Below are positions 1 through 7,243 of a DNA stretch of 23,829 nt, in pieces. The stretch is taken from assembly GCA_937893485.1 (NCBI GenBank), contig CALBJL010000034.1, positions 1 through 23,829 of the forward strand. Reading direction: 5' to 3'. The first letter of the stretch is position 1. Every line of letters starts with the position of its first letter. Below the pieces are notes generated by a model. That model saw only the letters and a program-made list of their open reading frames with translations. It ran no database searches and had not been told where the DNA came from. The translations under genes and the position numbers were made by a program. Origin of the DNA: an uncultured bacterium (GTDB taxonomy: Bacteria; Bacillota; Clostridia; Lachnospirales; Lachnospiraceae).

Positions 1-6
1 ATAACA

Positions 7-888
7 TTAGTCCAAATACCTCCCCAGATCCGGAATCCAACTGCCAAGATAGATCAATCCCTGCAAAGCGGCACTCCAAAGTGGCATCAGGAACGTCCAG
101 AGCCGTCCGTACACGGTTTCCCATTCCGGCAGCTGCCGCTTTTGCCGTTTCCGGTAAGCCTGCCATTTCTTTATCATATAAGGATAGTTCAGATAGCGCT
201 CCATCTGCTTATAGCGCGTCTCATCCATCACAATCTGCCGTTCTGCGCAATACTGTTCCAGCTTTTTCTGAAACGGTCTGCCCTCAAAGCTCAACAGCCC
301 GAGTGCATCATAGATGCGCTCGTACACATCCATATCCCGGATCAGCTCCAGATTTTTCAACGCCTCCGCCAGATCATCAAAAAACTGCTCCTCCAGCGGA
401 TAACTGGGAATCGGGCTCGTCTTACTCGTCTCCATAATCATCCGCAGCTCATAGGTACAGGGCTCATGCTGCCAAGCTGCCCGGTCAATCGGATCAACCA
501 CCAGCGACAGCGGAATCCGGACACCCTCGAGTTCTCCGTCCAGTTCAACGACCAGACGCGCCCCTTCCATATGGGATCGCCAGCTCCAGTTGATATTCGT
601 CTGTTTCTCCCACTTGACCGCAGATTTTAAAAATGCCGCAAAATCCGCTTTCGTGAGCCGTTCGCTATCCTCGCACACATAGGCATACTGTAATTGGTGG
701 ACACCGCGCTGACCGTTTACATGAAAGGCTGCCGGATTTTTCAGCAGCAGACGCTCTCCCCGCTCAGAACCTGCCAGACGCAGCGCCAGCTGTTCGAGCA
801 TATAGACTGCCAGCAGGCTCTCCATCTCCAGCTCCAGCTCCATGCTTTTCTCATGGATCGCAGCGATTCCGATGATATTCCGTTTCAT
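7..888 (-). CDS. AbiEii-like protein with degenerate nucleotidyltransferase motifs (type IV toxin partner)
   Basis: This 293-residue protein directly follows the AbiEi-like gene and should be its partner. AbiEii proteins are nucleotidyltransferases acting as toxins in type IV toxin-antitoxin pairs. The fold outline is recognisable, but where the family has K-G-G-T-A-L this protein reads L-L-L-K-N-P-A-A-F (about residues 47-55). Where the family has an S-x-D-x-D metal site it reads H-Q-L-Q (64-67), and the later E-E-I-x-A-E-K-L box reads E-E-Q-F-F-D-D-L (166-173). The ATG at 888 is chosen because AGAGG lies 7 bases upstream; an in-frame TTG at 912 has no ribosome binding site. It begins 24 bases after the AbiEi stop, so co-transcription is likely. 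The family assignment comes from neighbour and motif outline; loss of catalysis is inferred. Confidence 0.6.
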   Translation of the reverse strand: MKRNIIGIAAIHEKSMELELEMESLLAVYMLEQLALRLAGSERGERLLLKNPAAFHVNGQRGVHQLQYAYVCEDSERLTKADFAAFLKSAVKWEKQTNINWSWRSHMEGARLVVELDGELEGVRIPLSLVVDPIDRAAWQHEPCTYELRMIMETSKTSPIPSYPLEEQFFDDLAEALKNLELIRDMDVYERIYDALGLLSFEGRPFQKKLEQYCAERQIVMDETRYKQMERYLNYPYMIKKWQAYRKRQKRQLPEWETVYGRLWTFLMPLWSAALQGLIYLGSWIPDLGRYLD

Positions 889-912
889 CACACTACCTCT
901 CGCGACACCCAA

Positions 913-1533
913 TTACAACCACGCTCCTATCCGGTTCTGTACTTTATTCAACACCTTGCGCTCTCTGGCATATTCGAGCAGCTTTGAAATATCCTTCTGC
1001 GGCTCTGCGATATAGGCGAGCAACGCCTTCTTCACATCCTCATGATCCATGCGGTCTTCATATTTCAGGCAATCGCACATCAGGCGCTCCTTGTCATAGA
1101 TCTTCATCGTGCTGCCGCCAAATGCAATCTCACTCACTCCCAGCTCCAGCACCTTCGGCTCACTGTAATACGGATGCACAAACGGATAACTCAGGTGAAA
1201 CCGCGACTTGGACGTATTCTTGTCAATCGCGATCTGGTATTCTGCCGGCTTGACAGAGAGATAACCGTATAAATACAACGCACTCTCCATCGTGAGCACA
1301 CCATCCGCACCAAACAGCCGCACGATCATTTCATCCTCCGACAACGCCTGCTCCTGCAACGCATAATAGCCGCTCTTGATCCGCTGCAGCACGCCCCAGT
1401 CCACAAACTGCTGGATTCTGCGGTAATCGATCCCAAGCGTATACAGTTCCGCCGTCTTTACAACACCATCATGCTCCTTTAAAAGCTGCTCGATCGCAGC
1501 TTCATCCTGTTTCCACTTTTCCTCTCGTGTCAT
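913..1533 (-). CDS. AbiEi family type IV antitoxin / transcriptional repressor
   Basis: A 206-residue protein with an N-terminal winged helix-turn-helix (about 10-60, including the family-like stretch R-I-K-S-G-Y-Y-A-L) followed by the C-terminal antitoxin domain, in which a Y-D-K-E-R-L-x-C-D-C-L-K motif (about 145-156) is typical. AbiEi proteins repress their own operon and neutralise AbiEii without a stable protein complex (established for the streptococcal system). The start has GGGAGG 11 bases upstream. It is the first gene of a two-gene operon with the AbiEii-like gene and has a near-consensus promoter with repeated TATCGCA sites that it may bind. Confidence 0.8.
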   Translation of the reverse strand: MTREEKWKQDEAAIEQLLKEHDGVVKTAELYTLGIDYRRIQQFVDWGVLQRIKSGYYALQEQALSEDEMIVRLFGADGVLTMESALYLYGYLSVKPAEYQIAIDKNTSKSRFHLSYPFVHPYYSEPKVLELGVSEIAFGGSTMKIYDKERLMCDCLKYEDRMDHEDVKKALLAYIAEPQKDISKLLEYARERKVLNKVQNRIGAWL

Positions 1534-1588
1534 ATTCCGTTCATCCTCCCACTAGAATTTTACGGTATATTTGTCTATTTTTTCCGCT

Positions 1589-1668
1589 TATCGCATTTTA
1601 CATTGGTTATTTTCTAGTATACGAGTCTGCGATATATTTGTCAACGCTGTCGTTTTTTATCGCATTTT
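1589..1668. promoter_or_regulatory. Three TATCGCA sites around the AbiE-like promoter
   Basis: TATCGCATTTT occurs at 1589-1599 and again at 1658-1668 in the same orientation, and TGCGATA (the inverted core) at 1628-1634 in the spacer between the -10 and -35 boxes. AbiEi antitoxins are known to bind repeats in their promoters, so these are reasonable operator candidates. Binding itself is inference. Confidence 0.5.
1616..1644 (-). promoter_or_regulatory. Sigma-A promoter of the AbiE-like operon
   Basis: Read on the minus strand, TTGACA (1639-1644) and TATACT (1616-1621) are separated by exactly 17 bases. The match is nearly perfect to consensus, and the expected transcription start lies about 75 bases before the antitoxin start codon. 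Such a strong promoter fits an autorepressed toxin-antitoxin operon. Confidence 0.8.
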
Positions 1669-1672
1669 GTAC

Positions 1673-1701
1673 TTGAACTTCATGTAAACCTGTCCTATAA
1701 T
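1673..1701 (+). promoter_or_regulatory. Sigma-A promoter of the ArgR-like gene
   Basis: TTGAAC (1673-1678) and TATAAT (1696-1701) with a 17-base spacer, about 85 bases before the start codon at 1786. The -35 boxes of this and the divergent AbiE-like promoter are about 28 bases apart, and a TATCGCATTTT site ends 5 bases upstream of this -35. Confidence 0.75.
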
Positions 1702-1785
1702 GAGTGAAGGACAACAATATTTGTCCCAAACAGACATTCGTACATCATTTGAGAAATCTGGCAGATACACAGACAGGAGACCGAC

Positions 1786-2292
1786 ATGGATCAGACATTG
1801 AAAAAAAATCCCTCGCGCGCAGAATGCGAAAAGACCATCCGCCGCATCCTCATCACCGAGATTTTGCAAAACGGAAAAAACAAACACTTCCGGATGGCGA
1901 CAGACTTCATCACTTATTTCGAAGCGCTCTATCCCGCCTCCGACAGCCTGACCAAGCAGGTACAGCGGGCGGTGAAAGCGATGAACATGCCAAAGGATGA
2001 GGACGGCTTTTTCATCATCGACCGCACACCCGAACAGGTCGCGCAGGATCGGGAGCTGCATACGCTCTTTGAGCAGTCGCAGACACAGATCGTTTCTCTG
2101 GACGAATGCGAGACACTCTTTCTCTCGCTCGATCCGGCTTACCGTGAGTTTGTCACCTACCGTTTCACACAGTCTGACACACTCCGCGACAAATATGTCA
2201 CGATCCAGCAGACCAATAACGGTCTTTTGATCTATACGAAAGACAAAAAGAAGCTGGAGCAGGTGCTCCAGCGTCTCATGATGTTAAGCTAA
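1786..2292 (+). CDS. Hypothetical protein with a weak ArgR-like outline
   Basis: A 168-residue soluble protein that I cannot assign with certainty. An N-terminal helical region ends in L-T-K-Q-V-Q-R-A-V-K-A-M-N-M (about 55-68) followed by E-D-G-F-F-I-I. This resembles the ArgR order of recognition helix, then wing and strand. The C-terminus (from about residue 137) resembles the last beta-strand and helix of ArgR, including a G-L-L-I-Y-T-K-D core. The hallmark S-R-D of the ArgR recognition helix is absent, and at 168 residues it is longer than the usual 150. AGGAGA 5 bases before the ATG supports the start. It is transcribed alone, divergent from the AbiE-like pair and convergent with the carboxypeptidase gene. 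A DNA-binding role is only a suggestion. Confidence 0.6.
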   Translation: MDQTLKKNPSRAECEKTIRRILITEILQNGKNKHFRMATDFITYFEALYPASDSLTKQVQRAVKAMNMPKDEDGFFIIDRTPEQVAQDRELHTLFEQSQTQIVSLDECETLFLSLDPAYREFVTYRFTQSDTLRDKYVTIQQTNNGLLIYTKDKKKLEQVLQRLMMLS

Positions 2293-2319
2293 TGGCAGTT
2301 TTCCGCAAATGCCCTTCAA

Positions 2320-3807
2320 CTAAAACCTCAGATTTTTACTTTTCTTTGCCTGCCGCCTTCTCTTGCGACTCTTGCGCGTATCATGTATCGTCTGATAGCG
2401 GTTTTTCTCTGATCGTCGGCTCTTCATGCCGGCGATTTTTTGTCGGATCAGATAGGAGTGCGTTGCGATCCAGCAGAGAATCAATCCCAGCACAAGCACT
2501 AACAGGATCACGCCTGCAACAGTCGTCACCGTCCGGACATTGATCTCGATATGGATATTGTGCGTCTTTTCCGGTTCCTGTTCTTCCGGCTGCTGCTTAT
2601 CCTCCGTCTGCGGCTCACTCGCCATATCGTCCGTCTCCGCCTGATCATCTGCTCCGTCGTCATACACATACTCGGTAAACTCATAGCCATCGGAGGAGAT
2701 CTCATTCATGCGCACATCTGCCCTGCCGACCTCCTGACCCGCATAAGTGTAGACGAACGTACCGAGCACATCCTCATCGCTGCTGTCATACACTGTCTGT
2801 ACCTTTAGATCCGAGAAATCTGCAGATGCCGGTAAGAGTACGACCGCATTCTCATCAATTGAGGCAAAAGAGACTTCTTCCCGCTCCGTTTGTGCATTTT
2901 TCTCATAATCTGCCACCTTCAGCAGCTTGAAATTTTCAAAACAATAATCAAACAGCGTCCGTGTATCAACGTAATGGTTCGGGGTCTGTTCCCTCATCAC
3001 GACACATACGAGCGACATACCGTCTTTTTCCGCAAAAGTGACCAGCGTATTTCCGGCTGCATTCGTATATCCCGTCTTTCCTCCGGTCGCATAATCATAC
3101 AGATACGCATAATCTCCATGATACGGATAGATCATTTTGTGATGATTGTGCAGCGGAGTCTCCGCCTCATGCTTGTTTGTCGGAGGGATCGTATAGGACT
3201 TCGTCCCTGCGATCACACGGAATGTCTCATTTTTGTACGCTTCCGCCGCGATCAGTGCCATATCATGTGCGCTTGTCCAATGATCCTCGTCCGGCAGACC
3301 GTTCGGATTGTTAAAATGTGTATTCGTACAACCCAGTGAAGCGGCGCGCTCATTCATCATTTTTGTAAACTGCTCCATCGAACCGCCGACATGCGACGCG
3401 ACCTGTTCTCCGATCGCCCATGCACACTCATTGGCAGATTCGAGCATCATGCCGTAGAGTGACTCCTCCATCGTCATTTCCTCGCCGATGTCGCGCGAAA
3501 TATGCGACGTATCACCCTCATTGCCGTACACCGCTTTCTCAGAAAAAGTGACGATCTCATCCAGCGAACAGTTCTCCACTGCCAGCAACGCTGTCATGAT
3601 CTTTGTGATACTCGCGGGATAGTTGATTTCATCCATATTCCGCTCATACAGGATCGTCCCGGTCGAAATGTCCATCACACAGAACGACGGAGCCTCCACC
3701 TGTGGCATCTTCGGCCATGTCTCCTTCGCAGACACAGGTATTACCGACTGAATCACAAAAAGCAGAGCTGCCAACACGCAAATAACTCTATATCTGACTT
3801 TTTTCAT
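2320..3807 (-). CDS. Serine-type D-Ala-D-Ala carboxypeptidase (peptidase S11, DacF-like)
   Basis: A 495-residue low-molecular-weight penicillin-binding protein that trims the terminal D-alanine from peptidoglycan stem peptides outside the membrane. A signal peptide covers about residues 1-27. The three active-site motifs are present in order: S66-I-T-K69, S124-A-N126 and K244-T-G246. A beta-rich C-terminal domain (about 300-385) is followed by an acidic Glu/Gln/Pro linker (390-415), a transmembrane helix (about 428-449) and a strongly basic tail of about 45 residues. Most S11 enzymes use an amphipathic C-terminal helix, so a true membrane helix with a basic cytoplasmic tail is a variation. 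The start has GGGGA about 5 bases upstream and a matching promoter. Confidence 0.92.
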   Translation of the reverse strand: MKKVRYRVICVLAALLFVIQSVIPVSAKETWPKMPQVEAPSFCVMDISTGTILYERNMDEINYPASITKIMTALLAVENCSLDEIVTFSEKAVYGNEGDTSHISRDIGEEMTMEESLYGMMLESANECAWAIGEQVASHVGGSMEQFTKMMNERAASLGCTNTHFNNPNGLPDEDHWTSAHDMALIAAEAYKNETFRVIAGTKSYTIPPTNKHEAETPLHNHHKMIYPYHGDYAYLYDYATGGKTGYTNAAGNTLVTFAEKDGMSLVCVVMREQTPNHYVDTRTLFDYCFENFKLLKVADYEKNAQTEREEVSFASIDENAVVLLPASADFSDLKVQTVYDSSDEDVLGTFVYTYAGQEVGRADVRMNEISSDGYEFTEYVYDDGADDQAETDDMASEPQTEDKQQPEEQEPEKTHNIHIEINVRTVTTVAGVILLVLVLGLILCWIATHSYLIRQKIAGMKSRRSEKNRYQTIHDTRKSRKRRRQAKKSKNLRF

Positions 3808-3849
3808 AATTTCCCCATTTTTATCTTGATTTTAGTAATATCCTATCTT

Positions 3850-3878
3850 AGTATAATATCCGAGATAAGCGAACGCAA
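3850..3878 (-). promoter_or_regulatory. Promoter of the D-Ala-D-Ala carboxypeptidase gene
   Basis: On the minus strand, TTGCGT (3873-3878) and TATACT (3850-3855) are 17 bases apart and about 43 bases before the start codon. Confidence 0.6.
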
Positions 3879-3915
3879 GACTTTTTTATCTTCCCGACAT
3901 AATAGGCTTCATCTA

Positions 3916-3947
3916 TTGCTTTTTTTGTCTGTTTTTGTTATTATAAT
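3916..3947 (+). promoter_or_regulatory. Promoter for the candidate structured RNA
   Basis: TTGCTT (3916-3921) and TATTAT (3939-3944) lie 17 bases apart; an overlapping TATAAT sits at 3942-3947. Either -10 would start a transcript near 3950, just before the sequence turns from AT-rich to GC-rich and structured. Confidence 0.5.
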
Positions 3948-3951
3948 ATTG

Positions 3952-4100
3952 AACAAAGAAGATCGTGGTCGTTCGGTTCACGGTTGGAGTTCCCAAATGA
4001 GAGTTGGTTCGCTCTCCCGAATAGGTCCGGCGACCGAAAACCAAGGAACCATACAAAAGATGTTAAAATGCTCCTGACTAATATCAGGAGCATTTTTCTT
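3952..4100 (+). ncRNA. Candidate structured small RNA / leader ending in an intrinsic terminator
   Basis: Between the promoter and the terminator lies about 90 bases of GC-rich sequence in an AT-rich intergenic region, with no open frame and several complementary segments. CGTG/CACG close a hairpin (3964-3982), GAGAG (3999-4003) pairs with CTCTC (4012-4016), and GGTC-CGGC-GACC (4024-4035) is a tight hairpin. TTCGGT in the first loop (3972-3977) is complementary to ACCGAA (4033-4038), which would give a pseudoknot, and GGTTC (3975-3979) can alternatively pair with GAACC (4046-4050). I could not match it to a riboswitch or SRP/6S RNA from memory. It may be a free RNA, a leader controlling the gene at 4118, or an RNA antitoxin. 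Its boundaries are estimates. Confidence 0.45.
4065..4100 (+). terminator. Intrinsic terminator before the PBECR4-like gene
   Basis: A perfect 13-base stem (4065-4077 with 4084-4096) closes a 6-base CTAATA loop and runs into a T-rich tail (TTTTTCTT). It lies 18 bases before the start codon at 4118, so transcripts from the upstream promoter must read through it to express the gene. Confidence 0.8.
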
Positions 4101-4117
4101 ACAATAGGTGAGTAGCA

Positions 4118-4609
4118 ATGAATGATTTACTGCAAAAATACAATGACTATATGCGCCTTAAAGACTGTCGGGCGGAATATACCTTATCCAACGGTCTATC
4201 CATAAATTTTACCTATAAGGAAGAAACCTTTATTCACCTGCTTGGTCTGCACAAGCTGATCGATACTCAGATGATCCAGCTTTTTAATGATAAAGCAAAT
4301 AAAAAAGTACAGACAAAATATATTATCAGCAGAATTAAAAAAGCCCGATTTACAGACGCCATTATCAACTTCAACCCGACACTCATCAAATCAAAAATTA
4401 AGAGCGACTATCTGCTTTTTGAGAAAAAATCCGACTCGGGATACAATCATTTAGGAATTGCCAAAGATTCCAAAACAGGCGAGCGCTATATTGAGACCTT
4501 CTTTCACCAGCCCACGGATATGTATCTTTCCGGTCAGACGATTGTAAAAGTGCAGAATTTTACACTATACACTCCAAATAATCAGATGATTGTATCAGAT
4601 TCATTCTAA
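4118..4609 (+). CDS. PBECR4-like nuclease-domain protein, small and AT-rich
   Basis: A 163-residue protein without signal peptide or membrane helix. The order F-I-H-L-L-G-L-H-K-L (38-47), then Y-L-L-F-E-K-K (98-104), Y-N-H-L-G-I (109-114) and I-E-T-F-F (125-129) resembles the PBECR4 group of the Barnase/EndoU/colicin E5-D/RelE-like fold. These domains are known mainly as stand-alone or phage-associated predicted RNases, and most have no tested activity. AGGTGAG 6 bases upstream supports the start. The gene is clearly more AT-rich than trmB next to it, which suggests transfer. The candidate RNA and terminator directly upstream decide its expression. The family assignment is from memory of the motif pattern. 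Confidence 0.55.
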   Translation: MNDLLQKYNDYMRLKDCRAEYTLSNGLSINFTYKEETFIHLLGLHKLIDTQMIQLFNDKANKKVQTKYIISRIKKARFTDAIINFNPTLIKSKIKSDYLLFEKKSDSGYNHLGIAKDSKTGERYIETFFHQPTDMYLSGQTIVKVQNFTLYTPNNQMIVSDSF

Positions 4610-4674
4610 CGTGCACGCCAGATAAAATGAGGGCGCAAAGCAACAAACGAATTAACCGGCAAAACACACAGTTT

Positions 4675-4700
4675 CGGACAACGAAAGCGGACAACAAAAG
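4675..4700. repeat. Tandem 13-base repeat upstream of trmB
   Basis: CGGACAACGAAAG is followed immediately by CGGACAACAAAAG, one difference in 13 bases. It lies in the 128-base gap before trmB, in which I see no clear promoter. The meaning is unknown; it could be slippage or a paired binding site. Confidence 0.45.
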
Positions 4701-4737
4701 ATACACCATAAAAAACAGGAAAGGAATATAAGAACTT

Positions 4738-5391
4738 ATGAGATTACGAAACATCCCGGGCGCAGATGCGGCAGTATCTGCCTGCCCCTATGTCATAGAA
4801 CATCCCACGGACTACCGTGGACACTGGAACCGGAAATTTGAAGCCTGCGCAGATCACCCGATCCACATTGAGGTCGGCATGGGTAAAGGACAATTCCTGT
4901 TCGGACAGGCAGCCGCCCACCCCGACATCAATTATATCGGCATTGAGCGCTACACGAGCGTGCTGCTGCGCGCAATCCAGAAGATCGACCCAGAACAGCC
5001 CCCGAAAAACCTGCTGTTTATCTGTATGGATGCTGCTGAACTGCCCGAAGTATTCGCACCGGACGAGATCTCCCGCATCTATCTGAACTTCTCCGATCCG
5101 TGGCCGAAGGACAGACACGCCAGACGGCGGCTCACATCATCCGAATTTCTCGCCCGCTACGACCGGATTCTCACACCGGACGGTTCGATCGAGTTCAAGA
5201 CCGACAACCGAGGACTGTTCAACTTCTCGCTGGAGGAGATCGCCGCATCCTCAATCTGGAAGCTGACCGCCCACACCTTCGATCTGCATCACACACCGGA
5301 GCTGTGCGAGGGCAATATCATGACCGAATACGAGGAAAGATTTTCCTCCATCGGCAATCCGATCTGCAAACTGATCGCAACGCGCAGATAA
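4738..5391 (+). CDS. trmB: tRNA (guanine(46)-N7)-methyltransferase TrmB
   Basis: A 217-residue class I methyltransferase that makes m7G46 in the tRNA variable loop using S-adenosylmethionine. Visible family motifs are the SAM-binding I-E-V-G-M-G-K-G-Q-F (44-53), the acidic E70 of G-I-E-R, the catalytic N-F-S-D-P-W-P-K-D-R-H (117-127) with R129-R131, and F-K-T-D-N later. Length is normal. The start codon has AGGAAAGG about 13 bases upstream, which is a little far, but no other start fits. No obvious intrinsic terminator follows; a long imperfect inverted repeat lies about 35 bases downstream. Confidence 0.95.
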   Translation: MRLRNIPGADAAVSACPYVIEHPTDYRGHWNRKFEACADHPIHIEVGMGKGQFLFGQAAAHPDINYIGIERYTSVLLRAIQKIDPEQPPKNLLFICMDAAELPEVFAPDEISRIYLNFSDPWPKDRHARRRLTSSEFLARYDRILTPDGSIEFKTDNRGLFNFSLEEIAASSIWKLTAHTFDLHHTPELCEGNIMTEYEERFSSIGNPICKLIATRR

Positions 5392-5620
5392 ATCATAAAA
5401 TTAGATCATAAAGCTATCACATAACAAAACGATGCCGCATAAGCTATACCATAATTCCATGTCCACCGGAGAACCGATTTCCATGAATAAAAAGCCTAGG
5501 CGACATCGTTGTTTTCACTCCTGCTGTCATCACCTGCGCCGCAACTGCCGTTTACAAGAACGCTGCAACTGCATCCACAAAGCATTTAAGGAGATTATGA
5601 AGCTGTTAAATTGTGTATAA
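5392..5620. other. Gap after trmB with imperfect inverted repeat
   Basis: AACGATGCCGC (about 5428-5438) can pair with GCGACATCGTT (about 5500-5510) with one mismatch, enclosing about 60 bases and followed by GTTTTC. It could form a long stem ending trmB transcripts, but it is not a classical terminator. The palindrome GCCTAGGC sits just inside the right arm. A good AAGGAG site at 5588-5593 precedes ATGAAGCTG, a seven-codon frame ending just before the convergent chemotaxis gene, possibly the stub of a lost gene. Confidence 0.35.
5483..5620 (+). CDS. Possible 45-residue basic Cys/His-rich peptide
   Basis: An open frame starting at ATG 5483, with GGAG about 11 bases upstream, encodes a peptide with seven cysteines and several histidines, including C-F-H-S-C-C-H-H. 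In-frame ATGs at 5432 and 5459 would lengthen it to 62 or 53 residues. The frame lies over the imperfect inverted repeat and no family is recognised. It may well be chance; it is listed because the cysteine density is high for random sequence. Confidence 0.15.
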   Translation: MNKKPRRHRCFHSCCHHLRRNCRLQERCNCIHKAFKEIMKLLNCV

Positions 5621-6877
5621 TTACTCGTTCACCTTAAATTTCTCGATCAACTCCTTGAGTAGCTGCGCCTGCGTCGCAAGCTCCTCGCTGGCGGCGGCAT
5701 TTTCCTGCGAAGCAGCCGAACTGGTAAGCACCATTCCGGAAATATCATTCACCCCGCCACGGATCTTCTCAATCGCATTGGTCTCATTTTTTGTACTGGT
5801 AAAGACCTCCTCCACATTGTGGATAATATTCTTGGTAATGTTGATAATTTCCTCTAAATGCTCTGCCGTCTCACGGACTTTTTTGTCTCCCTCATTGACC
5901 GTATCGATCGTCGTCCAGATCAGGTCGGCGATGCTGTGGGATGCCTGCTGGGACTGGTCGGCGAGGTTAGCCACCTCCCCTGCCACCACTGCAAAACCGG
6001 CTCCCATGCTGCCTGCACGGGCAGCCTCAATCGATGCGTTTAGCGCGAGCAGGTTCGTCTGCCCCGCGATTTCCTCCATTGTGCCGATGATCTCCTTGAT
6101 CTGCTCGGAACGCGCCTTGATTTCCTCCATCGTAGTGAGCACTTCCGCCATCTTCTGTTTTTCTTCCATAACCTTTTTGCCGGCGGTATCACTCAGGTCA
6201 TTAATGTCCTTCATTCCATCAGCTGTATTTTGGATCATTTTAACTACCTGATCACTCTCCTCAAGGAGCATCGTCACGCTCTGTGCCTGATTGGTAGCAC
6301 TCTCTGCCAGATCCTGTGAAGCACCGGAAATCTGACCGGAACTTTCAGCCACAACCTTTGAAGAATCCTCCACACTTTCGATAACATCTTTAATCTTGTC
6401 CGCAAATACGATAATGGAACTTTGAATGGACGCAAAATCACCCAAGAAAGTCAGATTACTCCTCGCAGTCAGATTTCCCTTTGCAAACTCATCCATACCA
6501 CAATCAATCGCATTGACATAGCGGGCAAGCTCTGCCGCAGAAAACTTTAATGTTGACTGCAGCTGCCGGATCTCCTCCACCATACCGTCCTCCTGGATGT
6601 CCAGATCCAGGCGTCCCTGCGACAGCTTCGTTGTCTCTTCGGAAATCTTGGTGATTTTCAGAGAAACTTCCTTATATAAAAACCGGAACAGCCGGTAAAC
6701 ACAAAGGACGATAAGAAACACCTCAATCGTGCCGATCACTGCACCGATGATCAAAATCTGAGGGTTGAACACGGATATAATCATCGCTGTCGTCAATACA
6801 GCAATCGAGAGCACAATCAGTACAAAATATCTTAGCAGTTCTTTATTTAGTGGCTTCGTTTTGATTTTCTCATTCAT
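5621..6877 (-). CDS. Methyl-accepting chemotaxis protein without an extracellular sensor domain
   Basis: A 418-residue receptor. Two transmembrane helices (about 17-36 and 41-63) are separated by only a few residues, so no periplasmic ligand domain exists. A HAMP-like region (about 64-115) is followed by a long helical signalling domain with the highly conserved hairpin tip around 264-309, including A-G-Q-T-N-L-L-A-L-N-A-S-I-E-A-A-R-A-G. The tip contacts CheA and CheW. No C-terminal CheR-tethering pentapeptide is present. An upstream in-frame ATG at 6898 lies inside the AAGGAGGG ribosome binding site, so 6877 is taken as the start. The receptor may sense an intracellular or membrane signal. 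The only promoter seen upstream is the one before the broken signal peptidase gene. Confidence 0.92.
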   Translation of the reverse strand: MNEKIKTKPLNKELLRYFVLIVLSIAVLTTAMIISVFNPQILIIGAVIGTIEVFLIVLCVYRLFRFLYKEVSLKITKISEETTKLSQGRLDLDIQEDGMVEEIRQLQSTLKFSAAELARYVNAIDCGMDEFAKGNLTARSNLTFLGDFASIQSSIIVFADKIKDVIESVEDSSKVVAESSGQISGASQDLAESATNQAQSVTMLLEESDQVVKMIQNTADGMKDINDLSDTAGKKVMEEKQKMAEVLTTMEEIKARSEQIKEIIGTMEEIAGQTNLLALNASIEAARAGSMGAGFAVVAGEVANLADQSQQASHSIADLIWTTIDTVNEGDKKVRETAEHLEEIINITKNIIHNVEEVFTSTKNETNAIEKIRGGVNDISGMVLTSSAASQENAAASEELATQAQLLKELIEKFKVNE

Positions 6878-6917
6878 GGTTGTAAAACCCTCCTTCATTT
6901 GTTTCTGCTATCATAAT

Positions 6918-7206
6918 TCATCGCCGGAAAGTCAGCAGCACCTTTCCGCGGAGCTGATTTTTTGAGATACATCCCATCTGCCGGCTGTCATTCGACACCG
7001 GACGGTTGTCCCCCAGATAAAAGTAAGAGCCCTCCGGCTCGCCATCCTCCATCACCGCCGTGAACTGATCACGGTAATCTGCGATCAATGCGCCGTACTG
7101 CATATACAACTCTTGCAGCCCAATGGATCGAACCGACGATCACCGTCCCAGCTAAAAGGAACATAAGAGTGCGATTTATTTTCTTCTCATACCATGCATT
7201 CCTCAT
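6918..7206 (-). pseudogene. lepB: Broken type I signal peptidase gene
   Basis: The minus strand starts at ATG 7206 with a basic N-terminus and a membrane helix (T-L-M-F-L-L-A-G-T-V-I-V-G-S-I). In another frame from about 7125 to 6918 come R-S-I-G-L, then Y-F-Y-L-G-D-N-R-P-V-S-N-D-S-R and a C-terminal G-K-V-L-L. These last are signal peptidase boxes D and E. The boxes with the catalytic serine (S-M-x-P-T) and lysine (R-G-D) are missing, and the two halves are out of frame, with a TGA in the C-terminal frame just before the joint. An internal deletion with frameshift explains this. It ends 40 bases before the chemotaxis receptor start, and its intact promoter may now serve that gene. Confidence 0.8.
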
Positions 7207-7243
7207 TTAGTAATTATCTTTCATTCATGTAAATTCGATTGTT

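Noticed and set aside
3950..4065. SRP RNA, 6S RNA or a known riboswitch
   Set aside because: The conserved GGTCCGGAAGGAAGCAGCC of SRP RNA is absent, and no conserved core of the common metabolite riboswitches could be matched by eye.
3950..4065. Tandem repeats typical of type III antitoxin RNA
   Set aside because: GTTGG-containing segments look loosely alike but no regular repeat unit of about 35 bases could be aligned.
4628..4733. A basic frame of about 34 codons upstream of trmB
   Set aside because: No ribosome binding site, low-complexity Lys/Arg/Asn composition from AT/A-rich DNA and overlap with the tandem repeat; probably chance.
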